Assembly: GCA_021783385.1 (NCBI GenBank)
Contig: JAJXTX010000003.1
Span: 11,053 to 22,593 of the forward strand
DNA: 11,541 bases
Direction: 5' to 3'
DNA from: Pseudomonadota bacterium
GTDB lineage: Bacteria; Pseudomonadota; Gammaproteobacteria; Xanthomonadales; Rhodanobacteraceae
Positions 1 to 8,495 of this stretch are shown here, piece after piece. Below the pieces are notes generated by a model. The model searched no databases and had not been told where the DNA came from. It worked only from the letters and a program-made list of their open reading frames with translations. A program made the translations under genes and the position numbers. The number at the start of each line of letters is the position of its first letter. Within the stretch, counting starts at the first letter, position 1.

Positions 1-224
1 CCGATCTGGTGCAGGTCGCTGATTTCCGGATCGTCGATATCCGGACTCTTCTGCGCCACCAGCAAGATCTGCCGTTCGCCTTCCATCGCGCGCTCCAGTG
101 CGCGCATCGATTTGTCGCGGCCGACGAACAGCGGAATGACCATGTGCGGATAAACCACCACGTCGCGCAGCGGCAATACCGGCAAGGCGTCGAGTGCGGG
201 GGAAGGAGTGGCGTTCTTGGCCAT
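1..224 (-). CDS. lon: ATP-dependent protease Lon, N-terminal fragment (cut by window edge)
   Basis: Only the first 74 codons lie in the window; the gene runs off the left edge. The visible part is the start of the LON substrate-recognition domain: after a short lead of about 14 residues comes LPVLPLRDVVVYPHMVIPLF, the beginning of the beta-rich N-terminal domain typical of Lon, followed by VGRDKSMRALERAM. Lon is a cytosolic homohexameric AAA+ serine protease (Ser-Lys dyad) that degrades misfolded and regulatory proteins; its ATPase and protease domains would lie outside the window. The start ATG at 222-224 is preceded by a weak GAGAGA ribosome-binding site. It is the last gene of the tig-clpP-clpX-lon series but is cut off from clpX by a strong terminator, so it should have its own promoter. 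Family assignment is secure from the N-terminal motif plus gene order. Confidence 0.93.
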   Translation of the reverse strand, partial: MAKNATPSPALDALPVLPLRDVVVYPHMVIPLFVGRDKSMRALERAMEGERQILLVAQKSPDIDDPEISDLHQI

Positions 225-290
225 GAAAGTTGTCTCTCGGAAACCGAATCTGGGTGCGTCCCGACACTGCGCCGGGCATCCCATCACGTC

Positions 291-319
291 AAGTGGAGGT
301 CATAGGGCGTGCACTCAAG
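291..319 (-). promoter_or_regulatory. Possible heat-shock (sigma-32 type) promoter of lon
   Basis: On the minus strand, CTTGAGT (313-319) is followed after 14 bases by CTCCACTT (291-298). This resembles the sigma-32 pattern CTTGAAA-N11-16-CCCCATNT and would start transcription about 60 bases upstream of the lon ATG, just downstream of the clpX terminator. The lon gene is heat-shock regulated in many proteobacteria. The match is imperfect, so this is a candidate only. Confidence 0.3.
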
Positions 320-340
320 GTGCGCACGTGCCGATAACGA

Positions 341-370
341 AACGGCCCCGGCGAAATCACCGGGGCCGTT
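341..370 (-). terminator. Rho-independent terminator after clpX
   Basis: A perfect 11-bp inverted repeat, AACGGCCCCGG (341-351) against CCGGGGCCGTT (360-370), closes an 8-base loop and lies 26 bases beyond the clpX stop. On the minus strand the stem ends in GTTTCGTTAT, a modest U-rich tail. It separates clpX from lon. Confidence 0.85.
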
Positions 371-396
371 GTCATGGCCAGCCTGGCTGGACCGGA

Positions 397-1692
397 TCAG
401 GCGGCGTCGCTGCCGCCCTCGCCCGCCACCCGCTGCTGCAGGTTGCCGCGATAGATGAGGTAAGGCTCGGCCTGGCCGTCGATCACCGCGTCGTCCACCA
501 CGACCTTGCTCACGTGCTCCAGCGAGGGCAGCTCGTACATGGTATCCAGCAGCACCTGCTCGAGAATGGTGCGCAGGCCGCGGGCGCCGGTCTTGCGCTT
601 GAGCGCCTTGCGGGCGATCGCCTGCAGCGCCTCAGGGCGAAACTCCAGCTCCACCTCTTCCATCTCGAACAGTTTCTTGAATTGCTTGGTCACCGCATTC
701 TTCGGCTCGGTGAGGATCTTCACCAGCGAAGCCTCATCCAGCTCGTCCAGCGTGGCCACCACCGGCAGGCGGCCGACGAACTCCGGGATCAGGCCGAAGC
801 GCACCAGATCGGCGGGCTCCACGTCGGCCAGCACCTTGCCCAGATTTTCAGTGCGCTCCTTGCTGCGCACTTCGGCCGAAAAGCCGATGCCGGTGGACTC
901 GGAGCGCTGCTGGATGACTTTCTCCAGCCCCGCGAACGCACCACCGCAGATGAACAGGATGTTCTTGGTGTCCACCTGCAGGAACTCCTGCTGCGGGTGC
1001 TTGCGTCCGCCCTGCGGAGGCACCGACGCCAGGGTGCCCTCGATAAGCTTGAGCAGTGCCTGCTGCACGCCTTCGCCGGATACGTCGCGGGTGATCGAGG
1101 GGTTTTCGCTCTTGCGCGAGATCTTGTCGATCTCGTCGATGTAGACGATGCCGGACTGCGCCTTCTCGACGTCGTAGTCGCACTTCTGCAGCAGCTTCTG
1201 GATGATGTTCTCGACGTCCTCGCCCACATATCCCGCTTCGGTCAGCGTGGTGGCGTCGGCGATCGTGAACGGCACGTTGAGCAGCCGCGCCAGCGTCTCG
1301 GCCAGCAGCGTCTTGCCAGTACCGGTCGGCCCGATCAGCAGGATGTTGGACTTGCCCAGCTCGATGTCATCACTTTTCTGACGCGACTCGATCCGCTTGT
1401 AGTGGTTGTACACCGCCACGGCGAGCGCCTTTTTCGCGCGGGTCTGACCCACCACGTACTGATCCAGTGATTCGCGGATTTCGCGCGGCTTGGGTAGCTG
1501 CGTACGTCCGGAGGCAGCCTTTTCCTCCAGCTCCTCGCGGATGATGTCGTTGCATAGCTCCACGCACTCGTCGCAGATGAACACGGACGGACCCGCAATC
1601 AGCTTGCGCACCTCGTGCTGGCTCTTGCCACAGAAGGAGCAATAGAGAATCTTGCCGCTATCGCTGGAACGCCCCTGCCGGTCGTCACTCAT
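397..1692 (-). CDS. clpX: ATP-dependent Clp protease ATP-binding subunit ClpX
   Basis: AAA+ unfoldase, 431 residues (E. coli ClpX has 424), which recognises tagged substrates in the cytosol and threads them into the ClpP chamber. The N-terminal zinc domain has Cys18, Cys21, Cys40 and Cys43 (CSFC and CDEC). The AAA+ core shows Walker A GPTGTGKT at 121-128, the GYVG pore loop at 154-157, Walker B IVYIDE at 182-187, the RKH pore loop at 230-232 and the ClpP-docking IGF loop at 269-271; a GARGLR sensor-2 motif lies near the C-terminus. All key elements are intact. I chose the ATG at 1690-1692 (MSDDRQGR) because this matches the family N-terminus; an in-frame ATG at 1764 would add 24 unrelated residues and run into the clpP-clpX hairpin. 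The gene lies 109 bases downstream of clpP and ends at a strong terminator. Confidence 0.98.
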   Translation of the reverse strand: MSDDRQGRSSDSGKILYCSFCGKSQHEVRKLIAGPSVFICDECVELCNDIIREELEEKAASGRTQLPKPREIRESLDQYVVGQTRAKKALAVAVYNHYKRIESRQKSDDIELGKSNILLIGPTGTGKTLLAETLARLLNVPFTIADATTLTEAGYVGEDVENIIQKLLQKCDYDVEKAQSGIVYIDEIDKISRKSENPSITRDVSGEGVQQALLKLIEGTLASVPPQGGRKHPQQEFLQVDTKNILFICGGAFAGLEKVIQQRSESTGIGFSAEVRSKERTENLGKVLADVEPADLVRFGLIPEFVGRLPVVATLDELDEASLVKILTEPKNAVTKQFKKLFEMEEVELEFRPEALQAIARKALKRKTGARGLRTILEQVLLDTMYELPSLEHVSKVVVDDAVIDGQAEPYLIYRGNLQQRVAGEGGSDAA

Positions 1693-1737
1693 ACTTTCGA
1701 TCCCGCTGGTAAATCCGAATGCGTCGCGAGAATAACA

Positions 1738-1773
1738 CAGGGCTCCGCGTCTGCCTGCAGACACGGAGCCCTG
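1738..1773 (-). terminator. Long hairpin between clpP and clpX (terminator or attenuator candidate)
   Basis: CAGGGCTCCG (1738-1747) pairs perfectly with CGGAGCCCTG (1764-1773). Inside it, after one mismatch, GTCTGC (1749-1754) pairs with GCAGAC (1757-1762). It starts 28 bases past the clpP stop. The minus-strand sequence after the stem is TGTTATTCT, only partly U-rich, so partial termination or an RNA-stability role is more likely than full termination. Confidence 0.6.
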
Positions 1774-1801
1774 CCTCGCGACTCTTGGTACGCTGTTGAA
1801 A

Positions 1802-2431
1802 TCAGGCCGATTTCACCGTTTCGCCGGCGCGCTTGCCGAGCACTTCGTCGATCAGACCGTAAGCCTTGGCATCAACGGCGTTCATGAAGCGATCGCGCTC
1901 CATGTCCAGCTCGATCTTCTCGATCGGCTGGCCGGTATGCTCGACATACAGGCGATTGAGACGCTCGCGGATGTACAGGATCTCGCGCGCCTGGATCTCG
2001 ATGTCGGTGGCCTGGCCCTGCGCACCGCCCGAAGGCTGGTGAATCATGATGCGGGAATTGGGCAGCGCATAGCGCTTGCCCTTGGCTCCTGCCATCAGCA
2101 GGAACGAACCCATGCTGCAGGCCTGGCCGATGCACATCGTGCTGACGTTGGGCTTGATGAACTGCATGGTGTCGTAGATCGCGAGGCCCGCGGTGACCGC
2201 GCCGCCGGGGCTGTTGATGTAGAACTGGATGTCCTTGTCCGGATTCTCCGACTCCAGGAACAGCATCTGCGCGACCAGCAGGTTGGCCACCTGGTCGTTC
2301 ACTTCGCCGACCAGAAAGATCACGCGCTCCTTCAGCAGGCGCGAGTAGATGTCATAGGAGCGCTCGCCGCGAGCCGTCTGCTCGACCACCATCGGTATCA
2401 AATTGAGGTTCTGGATCTGGTCCATGGCCAT
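1802..2431 (-). CDS. clpP: ATP-dependent Clp protease proteolytic subunit ClpP
   Basis: Self-compartmentalised serine protease, 209 residues (E. coli precursor 207). It forms a double-heptamer barrel that cleaves proteins delivered by ClpX or ClpA. The catalytic triad is visible at Ser106 (in GQACSMGSF), His131 (in MIHQPSGG) and Asp180 (in ERDRF), each exactly 5 positions below the E. coli precursor numbering, so alignment is gap-free over the core. The oxyanion-region motif INSPGG is at 72-77. The ATG at 2429-2431 is preceded by GGAGAG at an 8-base spacing; a second ATG two codons later is too far from that site. The first residues are probably removed by self-processing, as in E. coli (inferred). 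It lies 38 bases downstream of tig. Confidence 0.98.
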   Translation of the reverse strand: MAMDQIQNLNLIPMVVEQTARGERSYDIYSRLLKERVIFLVGEVNDQVANLLVAQMLFLESENPDKDIQFYINSPGGAVTAGLAIYDTMQFIKPNVSTMCIGQACSMGSFLLMAGAKGKRYALPNSRIMIHQPSGGAQGQATDIEIQAREILYIRERLNRLYVEHTGQPIEKIELDMERDRFMNAVDAKAYGLIDEVLGKRAGETVKSA

Positions 2432-2469
2432 GCTTGCAGCTCTCCGGTTGTTGTGCCTGATGTCAGGTC

Positions 2470-3762
2470 TCAGGCGTTAGCCGGGCGCATGACATCGTCG
2501 AAGCTCAGATCCAGCAAAGTGGTATGGGCGTGTTCGGCCACCCACTCGGCTACTTGATCCTCAATAACGCGATTTTGCAACCCAGACATCAACTGGGGGT
2601 CGCCGTTGTACAGTTCAATGACCTTCTCGGGCTCCTCGTAGGTCGAGGCAATCGCAGCCAGCTGCTCGGCAACGCGTTTGCGATCGATCACGATCGACTG
2701 CTTGCGGGCAATCTCGCCCATCAGCAGACCGGCGATGACCCGTTTGCGTGCCATCGGCATGGCCGCCTCGATCAGCTGCGGCGGTGGCTGCTGGTCACGC
2801 GGCACGCTGCCGGCTGCCATGCTTTGCGCCTCCGACTGCACCATCAGGCGGGGCACATCGAGATCGGGATGCGCATCGGCCAGTTTCTCGGCCACCTCGG
2901 ACTTCAGGCGCGCCATCAGCGCCGCCTTCAGTTCACGCTCCAGGTTGGCCCTTACCTCCTTGCGGAAAGTGTCGAGGTCGCCATCCTCGATGCCGAACAG
3001 CTTCGCAAACTCACCGTCGATGGCAGGCAGCCTGGGCTCCTGCACCTTGATGATGCGAAAGCTGACCCGGGCGGTCTTGCCGGCCAACCGGTCATTGCGG
3101 AAGTCATCCGGGAAGGCGATATCGGTGTCGAAGCTGTCATCCGCGCTGCGTCCAGCCAGCGCGTCGTCCAGTGCCTTGAACAAGGTGCCTGAACCGAGCA
3201 CGCTGCCGGCACGCTCCAGCCCTTCGGCCGGGAAGCGGTAATCGCCGGCGACGGCGGCGTATTCGAACATCACGAAATCGCCCTCGGCAGAGGCGCGCTG
3301 TACTTCCTCGAAGCTGCGGCGCTGCAGGCGCAGCGTCTCCAGCATCTTGTCGATGTCGGCGTCGGTCACCACCGCCACGGTGCGGTTGATCTGAAGCGCG
3401 GCAACATCAATCACCGGGAACTCCGGCATCACCTCGAACGTCGCGGTATAGGCGATCTCGCCATTTTCCGGGCGGCCGGTCGTATTGATCGCCGGATTCG
3501 CGATCGGCTGCAGCTTCTCCTGCTCCACCGCCTCGCGCAGCGTGCTGCCGATCAGGTCGGACAGTACCTCGCCGCGCACCTGCTCTCCGAAGCGCTGCTT
3601 GATCACCGTGGCAGGCACCTTGCCGGGGCGAAAACCCTTCAGGCGAACGGTGCGGCCCATTTCCGCAATGCGCGTGCTCACCTGCGTCTCGAATCGCTCC
3701 GCGGAAAACTTCACCGTGAGCTTGCGCTCGAGCGAACCGATGTTCTCAACCGAAACCTGCAT
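2470..3762 (-). CDS. tig: Trigger factor, ribosome-associated chaperone
   Basis: 430 residues (E. coli 432). It docks near the ribosome exit tunnel and shields nascent chains. The N-terminal ribosome-binding domain (1 to about 115) carries the signature GFRPGKVP at 43-50, the same position as in E. coli. A PPIase-like FKBP domain follows at about 161-240, then the helical C-terminal arms at about 245-430. The FKBP domain is diverged: where the usual form has an IPGFE-type motif after the glycine pair, this protein has [14 protein letters not shown] (189-202), so isomerase activity is doubtful (inference). The start ATG at 3760-3762 follows a strong AGGAGA site four bases away; an upstream in-frame start at 3831 has no family support. 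It is the first protein gene of the tig-clpP-clpX series and sits 85 bases after tRNA-Leu. Confidence 0.97.
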   Translation of the reverse strand: MQVSVENIGSLERKLTVKFSAERFETQVSTRIAEMGRTVRLKGFRPGKVPATVIKQRFGEQVRGEVLSDLIGSTLREAVEQEKLQPIANPAINTTGRPENGEIAYTATFEVMPEFPVIDVAALQINRTVAVVTDADIDKMLETLRLQRRSFEEVQRASAEGDFVMFEYAAVAGDYRFPAEGLERAGSVLGSGTLFKALDDALAGRSADDSFDTDIAFPDDFRNDRLAGKTARVSFRIIKVQEPRLPAIDGEFAKLFGIEDGDLDTFRKEVRANLERELKAALMARLKSEVAEKLADAHPDLDVPRLMVQSEAQSMAAGSVPRDQQPPPQLIEAAMPMARKRVIAGLLMGEIARKQSIVIDRKRVAEQLAAIASTYEEPEKVIELYNGDPQLMSGLQNRVIEDQVAEWVAEHAHTTLLDLSFDDVMRPANA

Positions 3763-3766
3763 GACG

Positions 3767-3772
3767 TCTCCT
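3767..3772 (-). promoter_or_regulatory. Strong ribosome-binding site of tig
   Basis: AGGAGA on the minus strand, followed by CGTC and the ATG at 3760-3762. It fixes the tig start at MQVSVENIG rather than at the longer in-frame alternative. Confidence 0.8.
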
Positions 3773-3847
3773 GATACTGCCTGTGTTGTTGTGGGCCTCA
3801 GCGGGCGCCCCGACGACGGCTGTCGCCTCAAAAATAATCGTGGGCCG

Positions 3848-3933
3848 TGGTGCGAGAGGCGGGACTCGAACCCGCACGGGGGTTACCCGCCAGAACCTAA
3901 ATCTGGTGCGTCTACCAATTCCGCCACTCTCGC
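3848..3933 (-). tRNA. tRNA-Leu (anticodon UAG)
   Basis: 86 bases with encoded CCA (3848-3850). The 7-bp acceptor stem GCGAGAG/CTCTCGC, the D arm (TTGGTAGAC), a long variable arm (CGGGTAACCCCCG) typical of class II tRNAs, and the T loop GGTTCGAGTCC are all present. The anticodon loop TTTAGGT gives UAG (3897-3899), reading CUN leucine codons. It lies alone, downstream of the tRNA-Lys terminator and 85 bases upstream of tig in the same direction. Confidence 0.97.
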
Positions 3934-4233
3934 GTGCCACTCACGTTCGCCTTGTGCAACCGCGGGATCGGATGAAATTGAACCGCGATCGACTTGCCGC
4001 GCGTCTGCGTGGATGACCTCACGCCTGCCGCACCTGGCTAAGTCGATGATTCGCCTGCATGCAAGCGCTTCATTTTACGGTTGCGCGCGCCCGCAGCACA
4101 AGCGCGACTTGGCCAGCATTCTCTTCAAAACAGCGTTGCGATCATTGATCGTGATGACTTGCCGTCGCGCCCGCCTCTTTCATCGATCGACAGCCACCAC
4201 TTCACCTGCCCATCGCGGTGGAACCGCACAAAG
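3934..4233 (-). other. Non-coding stretch upstream of tRNA-Leu
   Basis: About 300 bases between tRNA-Leu and the terminator of the tRNA-Lys unit. I find no convincing gene here on either strand: the open frames have no recognisable product and cross tRNA or terminator sequence. Its likely content is the promoter and 5' leader of tRNA-Leu (candidate promoter at 4072-4101). Leader sequence of about 130 bases would have to be removed by RNase processing. Confidence 0.5.
4072..4101 (-). promoter_or_regulatory. Candidate promoter for tRNA-Leu(UAG)
   Basis: On the minus strand TTGTGC (4096-4101) and TAAAAT (4072-4077) are separated by 18 bases. The -10 box matches the sigma-70 consensus at 5 of 6 positions; the -35 box matches only at TTG. 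It is the best candidate in the interval, which lies between the upstream terminator and the tRNA, but is weaker than the other two tRNA promoters. Confidence 0.4.
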
Positions 4234-4266
4234 CAAAACGCCGACCGTGTTGCGGTCGGCGTTTTG
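4234..4266 (-). terminator. Rho-independent terminator of the tRNA-Pro-Arg-His-Lys unit
   Basis: A perfect 14-bp stem, CAAAACGCCGACCG (4234-4247) against CGGTCGGCGTTTTG (4253-4266), closes a 5-base loop. On the minus strand the stem ends in GTTTTG followed by CTTTGT. It starts 6 bases past the 3' end of tRNA-Lys. Confidence 0.9.
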
Positions 4267-4271
4267 TCGTT

Positions 4272-4347
<76 letters not shown>

Positions 4348-4383
4348 ATGAACCGTGGTGTTGCCTGGAACATGACTTGAAAC

Positions 4384-4461
4384 TGGGGTGGATGATGGGA
4401 TTCGAACCCACGACAACCGGAATCACAATCCGGGACTCTAACCAGCTGAGCTACACCCACC
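4384..4461 (-). tRNA. tRNA-His (anticodon GUG)
   Basis: CCA is encoded at 4384-4386. The anticodon loop TTGTGAT gives GUG (4424-4426). The gene encodes the extra 5' G (position -1, base 4461) opposite discriminator C, the identity element for histidyl-tRNA synthetase. The acceptor stem GTGGGTG/CATCCAC contains one G-U pair. It lies 14 bases downstream of tRNA-Arg(UCU). Confidence 0.97.
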
Positions 4462-4475
4462 ATAAATCCTGAAAC

Positions 4476-4552
4476 TGGCGCGCCCGACAGGACTCGAACC
4501 TGCAACCGTCGGCTTAGAAGGCCGATGCTCTATCCGGTTGAGCTACGGGCGC
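4476..4552 (-). tRNA. tRNA-Arg (anticodon UCU)
   Basis: 77 bases with encoded CCA (4476-4478). Acceptor stem GCGCCCG/CGGGCGC, discriminator G, T loop GGTTCGAGTCC. The anticodon loop CTTCTAA gives UCU (4516-4518), reading AGA/AGG, codons that are rare in GC-rich genomes. It is the second gene of the Pro-Arg-His-Lys unit, 25 bases after tRNA-Pro. Confidence 0.97.
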
Positions 4553-4577
4553 AGTCACTGCCGGCACAACGCATCGC

Positions 4578-4654
4578 TGGTCGGGGCAGAGGGATTCGAA
4601 CCCCCGACTTTTGCGTCCCAAACGCAACGCTCTACCAGACTGAGCTATACCCCG
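4578..4654 (-). tRNA. tRNA-Pro (anticodon UGG)
   Basis: 77 bases with encoded CCA (4578-4580) and the unusual 5' C typical of bacterial tRNA-Pro (CGGGGTA...). The anticodon loop TTTGGGA gives UGG (4618-4620), able to read CCN proline codons by wobble. It is the first gene of the four-tRNA unit, with a promoter about 34 bases upstream. Confidence 0.97.
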
Positions 4655-4694
4655 TAACGTATTTTCGAAGACTCCGTGTCATCCAAGCTTTGAA

Positions 4695-4723
4695 ATGTTA
4701 CGGTTGAGACTTTGACCGGTCAA
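4695..4723 (-). promoter_or_regulatory. Sigma-70 promoter of the tRNA-Pro-Arg-His-Lys unit
   Basis: On the minus strand TTGACC (4718-4723) and TAACAT (4695-4700) are separated by exactly 17 bases. The -35 box matches consensus at 5 of 6 positions and the -10 at 4 of 6. The predicted start near 4688 leaves a leader of about 34 bases. The interval is bounded upstream by the tRNA-Arg(ACG) terminator. The -35 box is one half of a perfect 12-bp palindrome (4712-4723). Confidence 0.75.
4712..4723. repeat. 12-bp perfect palindrome over the -35 box
   Basis: TTGACCGGTCAA reads the same on both strands and covers the -35 hexamer of the tRNA-Pro unit promoter plus the first 6 bases of the spacer. It could be a dimeric repressor site or chance symmetry; the flanks do not extend the palindrome. 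Confidence 0.6.
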
Positions 4724-4800
4724 TCCGCGAACCGTCGAGCCGAATCGAAGCGCATCAGGTCGTGAGCTGCTTTTTTTGCTACTAGATGCAGGCACTTCAT

Positions 4801-4828
4801 GAAAACAAAACGAGGTGCGAGCACCCCG
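4801..4828 (-). terminator. Rho-independent terminator of tRNA-Arg(ACG)
   Basis: On the minus strand CGGGGTG (4822-4828) pairs with CACCTCG (4811-4817), with one G-U pair, around a CTCG loop. It is followed directly by TTTTGTTTTC (4801-4810), a classical U-tract, and begins 17 bases past the tRNA 3' end. Confidence 0.88.
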
Positions 4829-4844
4829 CTTCAACCTTGTAAAA

Positions 4845-4921
4845 TGGTGCGCCCGGAGAGATTCGAACTCCCGACCACCTAGTTCGTAGCCAGGTACTCT
4901 ATCCAACTGAGCTACGGGCGC
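4845..4921 (-). tRNA. tRNA-Arg (anticodon ACG)
   Basis: 77 bases with encoded CCA (4845-4847). Acceptor stem GCGCCCG/CGGGCGC is identical to that of the neighbouring tRNA-Arg(UCU), with a different discriminator (A). The anticodon loop CTACGAA gives ACG (4885-4887), whose A34 is normally edited to inosine by TadA to read CGU, CGC and CGA. It is a single-gene unit with its own promoter and terminator. Confidence 0.97.
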
Positions 4922-4984
4922 ACTGAAATTTTATGGCTTGCCTGATGGGCGTTGGGCCGCCAACCGGGTAAAGCCAGAAGCGGA

Positions 4985-5013
4985 ATTATTCAGACTCCGC
5001 CACTGTGCGTCAA
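4985..5013 (-). promoter_or_regulatory. Sigma-70 promoter of tRNA-Arg(ACG)
   Basis: On the minus strand TTGACG (5008-5013) and AATAAT (4985-4990) have a 17-base spacer; each box matches consensus at 5 of 6 positions. Just upstream is an A/T-rich stretch (around 5014-5035, GAAAATTTTTGACGAAAAG) that could act as an UP element. The start would lie near 4978, giving a leader of about 57 bases. Confidence 0.82.
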
Positions 5014-5059
5014 CACTTTTCGTCAAAAATTTTCGCACTGGTTGACTGCGCATCGTTGC

Positions 5060-5100
5060 GACCAAAACCTGTGCCGCATGCAGCAGCGAAGATTTTGGCC
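5060..5100 (-). repeat. Inverted repeat downstream of ftsH
   Basis: GACCAAAA (5060-5067) pairs with TTTTGGCC (5093-5100) with one G-U pair, enclosing about 25 bases that can fold further. It begins 13 bases past the ftsH stop. There is no U-tract after it, so it may stabilise the ftsH 3' end or aid termination; no classical terminator is visible here. Confidence 0.35.
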
Positions 5101-5113
5101 GTCCAAATGAAAC

Positions 5114-7074
<1,961 letters not shown>

Positions 7075-7078
<4 letters not shown>

Positions 7079-7764
7079 GCACGGTTCCCGCCCGGTTGCG
7101 CTGCGGCGGGCTTGCGCCCGACCGCCAGTGCGTACACCTCACGCGAACGTGCGCGCGAGGCCTTAGGTTTACGCATGGTTACGCGGGTGAACTCCGCGCG
7201 CAAGCTGCGCAAGTAATTGTCGAAGCCGGCTCCCTGAAACAGTTTGATCAGGAACGAGCCGCCCGGCTTGAGCCACTGCCGGCTGAAATCCAGCGCCAGC
7301 TCGGCCAGGTCCATCGCACGGATCTGGTCGGCCAGCGCCACACCACTCATATTGGGGGCCAGATCGCACAGTACAAGATCCAGCCGCTGCCCCTCCAGCC
7401 GGGCCTCCAGCTCGCGCAGCACCGACTCCTCGCGGAAGTCGCCCTGCAGGAAATCCACCCCGGCGATGCTCTGCATCGGGAGGATGTCCAGCGCGTACAC
7501 CTTGCCGCTGTCACCGAGGCGCTGGCGTACCAGCTGCGACCAGCTGCCCGGCGCGGCACCCAGATCCACCACGTGGATACCCGGCTTGAGCAGGCGGTCG
7601 CGCTCGATCAGCTCTTCCAGCTTGTAGACCGCACGCGACCGCAGACCCTCGGCTTGGGCCTTCTTGACGTATTCGTCGTTGAAATGTTCGCGCAGCCAGA
7701 CTGCGCTGCTTTTGCTGCGGGCCATGTGGTCGGGGGTCACGGATTGGGGAACGATGGGCTGCAT
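7075..7764 (-). CDS. rlmE: 23S rRNA 2'-O-methyltransferase RlmE (FtsJ/RrmJ)
   Basis: SAM-dependent enzyme that methylates the 2'-OH of U2552 (E. coli numbering) in the A-loop of 23S rRNA during late 50S assembly. The SAM motif [11 protein letters not shown] is at 67-77, and the K-D-K-E catalytic residues are Lys48, Asp134, Lys174 and Glu209, each exactly 10 above the E. coli positions. As given the protein has 229 residues. The ATG at 7762-7764 is preceded by AAGGG at short spacing, and its first 13 codons have the usual high GC at third positions. The alternative ATG at 7723-7725 (MARSKSSAV) fits the E. coli N-terminus better (216 residues) but has no visible ribosome-binding site. Its stop overlaps the ftsH start. 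It is divergent from yhbY, the same arrangement as in E. coli. Confidence 0.95.
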
Positions 7765-7807
7765 GATACCCTTCGGCGTTCATTTACCGCGAATCGAGCA
7801 CCACTGC

Positions 7808-8104
7808 ATGGCCCTCTCCTCCTCGCAGATCCGTTACCTGCGCAGCCTCGCCCATGACCTGAGCCCGGTGATCCTGCTCGGCGCCAAGGGCGCCACCGAG
7901 GCTGTGGTGAAGGAGCTCGACCTGGCGCTGGGCCACCACGAGCTGGTCAAGGTGAAGCTGTCCGGCGGCGACAAGGACGAGCGCCAGACGCAGGTCGACG
8001 TGCTCGTCAGCGGCACGCAGTCGGAAAAAATCCACCTGATCGGCCATGTCGTCGTGCTGTTCCGCCGCAACGTCGACGAGCCGAAGATCGCCCTGCCGCG
8101 CTGA
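7808..8104 (+). CDS. yhbY: YhbY family ribosome assembly RNA-binding protein (CRM domain)
   Basis: 98 residues (E. coli YhbY 97), a single CRM domain throughout. The family binds RNA and associates with pre-50S ribosomal particles. The conserved LLGAKGAT segment (23-30) holds the GxxG loop (25-28); HHELVKVK (43-50) and the C-terminal stretch HVVVLFRRN (80-88) match E. coli closely. The ATG at 7808 gives MALSSSQIRYLRSLAHDL, the family N-terminus; earlier in-frame ATGs would run into rlmE on the other strand. It is divergent from rlmE-ftsH, and its stop overlaps the next gene by one base (TGATG), so the two are probably co-translated. Confidence 0.95.
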   Translation: MALSSSQIRYLRSLAHDLSPVILLGAKGATEAVVKELDLALGHHELVKVKLSGGDKDERQTQVDVLVSGTQSEKIHLIGHVVVLFRRNVDEPKIALPR

Positions 8105-8481
8105 TGGATCTGTCGCTCGACCGTCCCGAAGGATTCCTGTCCGTACGCCGGGTCGGCGCGCGCAGCGTCACCCTGATCGACCGCGAGCTGACGGAAAGCT
8201 TTCTGCTGGCACCGGACAAGGTGCTCGAGCACTGGCCGATCGCCGCCGTCGACGCGCTGGATGCCAGCCATGTGCATGCCCTGCTGGCGCTGCAGCCGGA
8301 GCTGGTGCTGCTGGGCACTGGCGAGCGCCAGAGGTTCCCGGCCGCCGCCTTCATGGCCGGTTTCCTGCGCCAGGGCATCGGCATCGAAGTGATGGACAAC
8401 GCTGCCGCGGCGCGCACCTACAACCTGCTGGCAGCCGAGGGACGGCGCGTGCTCGGGGCGTTCATCCTGCCGCCGGGCTGA
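8104..8481 (+). CDS. Mth938-like domain-containing protein (DUF498/NDUFAF3 family)
   Basis: 125 residues, a single Mth938-like domain. Diagnostic stretches are PELVLLGTGERQRFP (65-79) and GIGIEVMDNAAAARTYNLL (91-109) followed by AEGRRV. In this family these residues form a conserved surface patch on a small alpha/beta fold. The eukaryotic relative NDUFAF3 helps assemble respiratory complex I; the bacterial role is not established. No signal peptide or membrane segment is seen. The start overlaps the yhbY stop (TGATG), and the gene converges on nlpD with a 30-base gap that contains a GC-rich hairpin. Confidence 0.9.
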   Translation: MDLSLDRPEGFLSVRRVGARSVTLIDRELTESFLLAPDKVLEHWPIAAVDALDASHVHALLALQPELVLLGTGERQRFPAAAFMAGFLRQGIGIEVMDNAAAARTYNLLAAEGRRVLGAFILPPG

Positions 8482-8495
8482 GCCGGGCATGGCAG

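Noticed and set aside
208..1470. 420-codon open frame on the plus strand opposite clpX
   Set aside because: It is antisense to an intact clpX, has Leu/His/Gln/Arg-rich composition typical of the opposite frame of GC-rich genes, and shows no known motif. It also runs through the clpX terminator.
4525..4707. Small plus-strand frames across tRNA-Arg and tRNA-Pro (and similar across the other tRNAs)
   Set aside because: They consist of the complement of tRNA sequence (for example GIRTPDF-like peptides), a well-known annotation artefact.
7834..8490. 218-codon minus-strand open frame opposite yhbY and the Mth938-domain gene
   Set aside because: Both plus-strand genes are recognised families joined by a TGATG overlap; the opposite frame has shadow composition.
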